From: an uncultured Collinsella sp.
Lineage (GTDB): Bacteria; Actinomycetota; Coriobacteriia; Coriobacteriales; Coriobacteriaceae
DNA length: 23,139 bases
NCBI GenBank assembly: GCA_902464175.1
Contig: CABQHZ010000022.1
Span: 1-23,139, forward strand
Reading direction: 5' to 3'
Shown: positions 21,745 through 23,139 of the stretch, in pieces
How the letters are laid out: the number at the start of each line of letters is the position of its first letter
Numbering within the stretch: the first letter of the stretch is position 1
Notes under the pieces: model-generated
The model's input: only the letters and a program-made list of their open reading frames with translations
Database searches by the model: none
Told to the model about the DNA's origin: nothing
Made by a program: the position numbers and the translations under genes

Positions 21745-21810
21745 CTGGGCCTCACTTTTCCGATTTCACGTTCGCGCTATGGTACCACGCCCTCCGGCAT
21801 CGACCACAAG

Positions 21811-22392
21811 CTACATAGTATGGGTCGAATAGACCGGATCATCACGCCAAAGTTCAACCGCATCACAAAGCGCAACGCCCTCGCGCTCAGCACGGGCGCG
21901 CGTAGCGTTCATATCGATCACGCGCTGGTTGCTCGAGCCCCTAAAGCGCAACGAGATATCGTGCAGATCTTGAACAAACGGGCCGTCCACCAACATGTCA
22001 AGGCAGGCAAGAATGCGATCCGTCACCTCGGTATGATGACGACCGCCCGGCATAAGCTCCTCGAGCACGTCACCGGTAAAGCACCAAATGGTCTTCCCCG
22101 ACTCCACGGGATAAGCCTCACGAACACGCTCGACAAACTCAACGAGTCCCGCCTGATTCTCAGGTTCCATAGGCTCGCCGCCCAAAATCGTCAGACCATC
22201 GATAAAGGGATGGTCGAGGCTCTCAATAATCTTGTCCTCGACGGTGCGATCAAACGACTCGCCCGCAGCAAAGTCCCACGCAACAGAGTTAAAGCAGTTC
22301 TTGCACCCACGACGGCACCCACTCACAAACAGAGAAGTACGAACGCCTTCCCCATCAGCAATGTCGAAATACTTAATGTTCGCGTAGTTCAT
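21811..22392 (-). CDS. nrdG: Anaerobic ribonucleotide reductase activating protein (radical SAM)
   Basis: A 193-residue radical-SAM enzyme that makes the glycyl radical of NrdD. The cluster motif CRRGCKNC gives Cys26, Cys30 and Cys33 for the 4Fe-4S cluster that binds S-adenosylmethionine. GLTILGGEPM is the SAM-contact GGE motif. GKTIWCFTGDVLEEL and DMLVDGPF are family typical. The ATG at 22392 is preceded by GGGAG eight bases away; the frame above it runs into a palindrome. It follows nrdD in the same direction, but after an unusually long gap of 427 bases; the two genes are often within a few bases. Confidence 0.95.
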   Translation of the reverse strand: MNYANIKYFDIADGEGVRTSLFVSGCRRGCKNCFNSVAWDFAAGESFDRTVEDKIIESLDHPFIDGLTILGGEPMEPENQAGLVEFVERVREAYPVESGKTIWCFTGDVLEELMPGGRHHTEVTDRILACLDMLVDGPFVQDLHDISLRFRGSSNQRVIDMNATRARAEREGVALCDAVELWRDDPVYSTHTM

Positions 22393-22407
22393 AGGTAACT
22401 CTCCCGG

Positions 22408-22491
22408 GAGGCCGGGACATATCATCCCGTCCTCAAACATTCTCGGCCTGCGGCCTGCGAAACTGCGGGCGGGACGATATGTCCCGGCCTC
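22408..22491. repeat. Long inverted repeat in front of nrdG (25-base arms)
   Basis: Arms 22408-22432 and 22467-22491 match over 25 bases with two imperfect pairs (22424/22475 and 22430/22469), around a 34-base loop that itself contains GGCC repeats. In either RNA strand one of the two is a G-U wobble. The hairpin ends 15 bases before the nrdG ATG and abuts its ribosome site. Confidence 0.8.
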
Positions 22492-22669
22492 ATGCAAAGG
22501 GTAACTCAATGAACGAAGCGAACATCGAGCATAGGGTTCGAGGTCCAATAAAAACTGGGTTGCGGCTCAACCACCATCGCAAGTAAATCGCAGCTGCAAC
22601 TCGAATTATTTCCGCTAAGAACTTCGAGAAGTGAGCAGACCGCGCACTGCATCTCAGCTACATCGACCT

Positions 22670-22808
22670 GGCTGAACCGAGAGGGCCGCTTGGGCTTTTG
22701 CTCGATATGAGTTCCGCACGCAAAGAAGGCCACTTAATGTGGCCTTCGTCTTGCGCAGGACTGTCCGAAATAGCGAGCAAATGCCCAAGCGGCCCTCTCG
22801 GTTCAGCC
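22670..22808. repeat. Nested 139-base palindromic element (35-base terminal inverted repeats)
   Basis: Terminal arms 22670-22704 and 22774-22808 match over 35 bases with a single mismatch (T-T at 22696/22782). Inside, GAAGGCCAC and GTGGCCTTC (22725-22733 and 22739-22747) form a second hairpin with a 5-base loop, extended by CGCAA/TTGCG after a small bulge. The element begins 11 bases past the nrdD stop. The form resembles a MITE or large REP-type element; no target-site duplication is evident. Confidence 0.85.
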
Positions 22809-22819
22809 CGGGATGGATA

Positions 22820-23139
22820 TTAGAGATGCAGCACGCGGTCGCGGATCTCCTCGGTTCGACCCTGATTCCAGAATTGGGTACCGATGTAGCCGCACGTACG
22901 ACGGGCGACGTTCATCTTCTCCTGGTCGCGGTTACCGCAGTTGGGGCACTCCCACACCAGCTTGCCGTCGTCCTCGACAATGCGGATCTCGCCATCGTAG
23001 CCGCACACCTGGCAATAATCGCTCTTGGTGTTGAGCTCGGCGTACATGATGTTGTCATAGATGTACTGCATCACGCGAATGACGGCCTTGAGGTTGTCCT
23101 GCATGTTGGGAACCTCGACGTAGGAGATGGCACCGCCCG
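22820..23139 (-). CDS. nrdD: Anaerobic ribonucleoside-triphosphate reductase, C-terminal part (5' end outside window)
   Basis: The frame is open from the window's right edge to a TAA at 22820, giving the last 106 codons of NrdD. Two zinc-ribbon pairs, CQVC and CPNC, are followed by the glycyl-radical segment RRTCGYIGTQFWNQGR, whose Gly after Cys carries the radical. The SYVEVPN stretch lies before it. NrdD reduces ribonucleotides to deoxyribonucleotides without oxygen; NrdG, encoded downstream, activates it. An ATG at 23104 is internal and not the true start. The stop lies just before the large palindrome. Confidence 0.95.
   Translation of the reverse strand, partial: GGAISYVEVPNMQDNLKAVIRVMQYIYDNIMYAELNTKSDYCQVCGYDGEIRIVEDDGKLVWECPNCGNRDQEKMNVARRTCGYIGTQFWNQGRTEEIRDRVLHL

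Noticed and set aside
22506..22733. Possible 75-residue Cys-containing protein on the minus strand between nrdD and nrdG
   Set aside because: Its GTG start lies inside the inner hairpin of the large palindrome, there is no ribosome site, and part of it is made from one palindrome arm. It could be a decayed gene, but nothing supports expression.

Overview
The window looks like a chromosomal segment of a gut-type Coriobacteriia (Actinomycetota), most likely Collinsella or a close relative. Reasons, all inferred from sequence character and gene content: high G+C with strong C/G preference at third codon positions, AGGAG/AAAGGA ribosome sites, several GTG and TTG starts, a DUF3793 protein next to a short flavodoxin, anaerobic NrdD/NrdG, and a mosaic of short operons of anaerobe housekeeping genes. 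There is no rRNA, tRNA, CRISPR array, transposase or phage gene.

Layout. 1-2100: 3' end of an unknown small protein (+), a membrane-anchored heavy-metal-associated (HMA) domain protein (-) behind a CsoR-like palindrome, and a divergent DUF3793-flavodoxin pair (+) closed by a bidirectional terminator. 2113-5302: a polar amino-acid ABC importer (-), ordered binding lipoprotein, attenuating hairpin, permease with an unusual secreted N-terminal domain, ATPase. 5364-7516: endonuclease IV and an Fe-S aldo/keto reductase (-), separated by a long inverted repeat. 7680-9553: a cyclase-family metal hydrolase and a ketopantoate reductase (+). 9591-10760: a small membrane protein and a secreted Tyr/Ser-rich protein (-).

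10972-13555 is a sulfur-metabolism locus: metY (-) with a 17-codon Cys-containing upstream ORF in its leader, divergent from a LysR regulator (+). 13655-16175 (+): RNase HI, a Gfo/Idh/MocA oxidoreductase coupled to an acylphosphatase, and a Fur/PerR-type regulator. 16190-18082 (-): a Cof-type HAD phosphatase, then a SlyD-like FKBP isomerase coupled to an orphan UreE-like protein, which suggests nickel handling. 18203-20067 (+): an M19 dipeptidase and a YgjP-type metallopeptidase. 20074-21744 (-): a folate operon folE-HD phosphohydrolase-folB. 21811-23139 (-): nrdG and the 3' part of nrdD, held apart by a 427-bp gap filled with two large palindromic elements.

The most interesting items are the metY leader peptide with its overlapping hairpin, the nested 139-bp palindrome between nrdD and nrdG, the SlyD-UreE pair, the HD-domain protein inside the folate operon (a candidate for the missing dihydroneopterin-triphosphate dephosphorylation step), the fused permease, and a set of strong intergenic hairpins lacking U-tracts.
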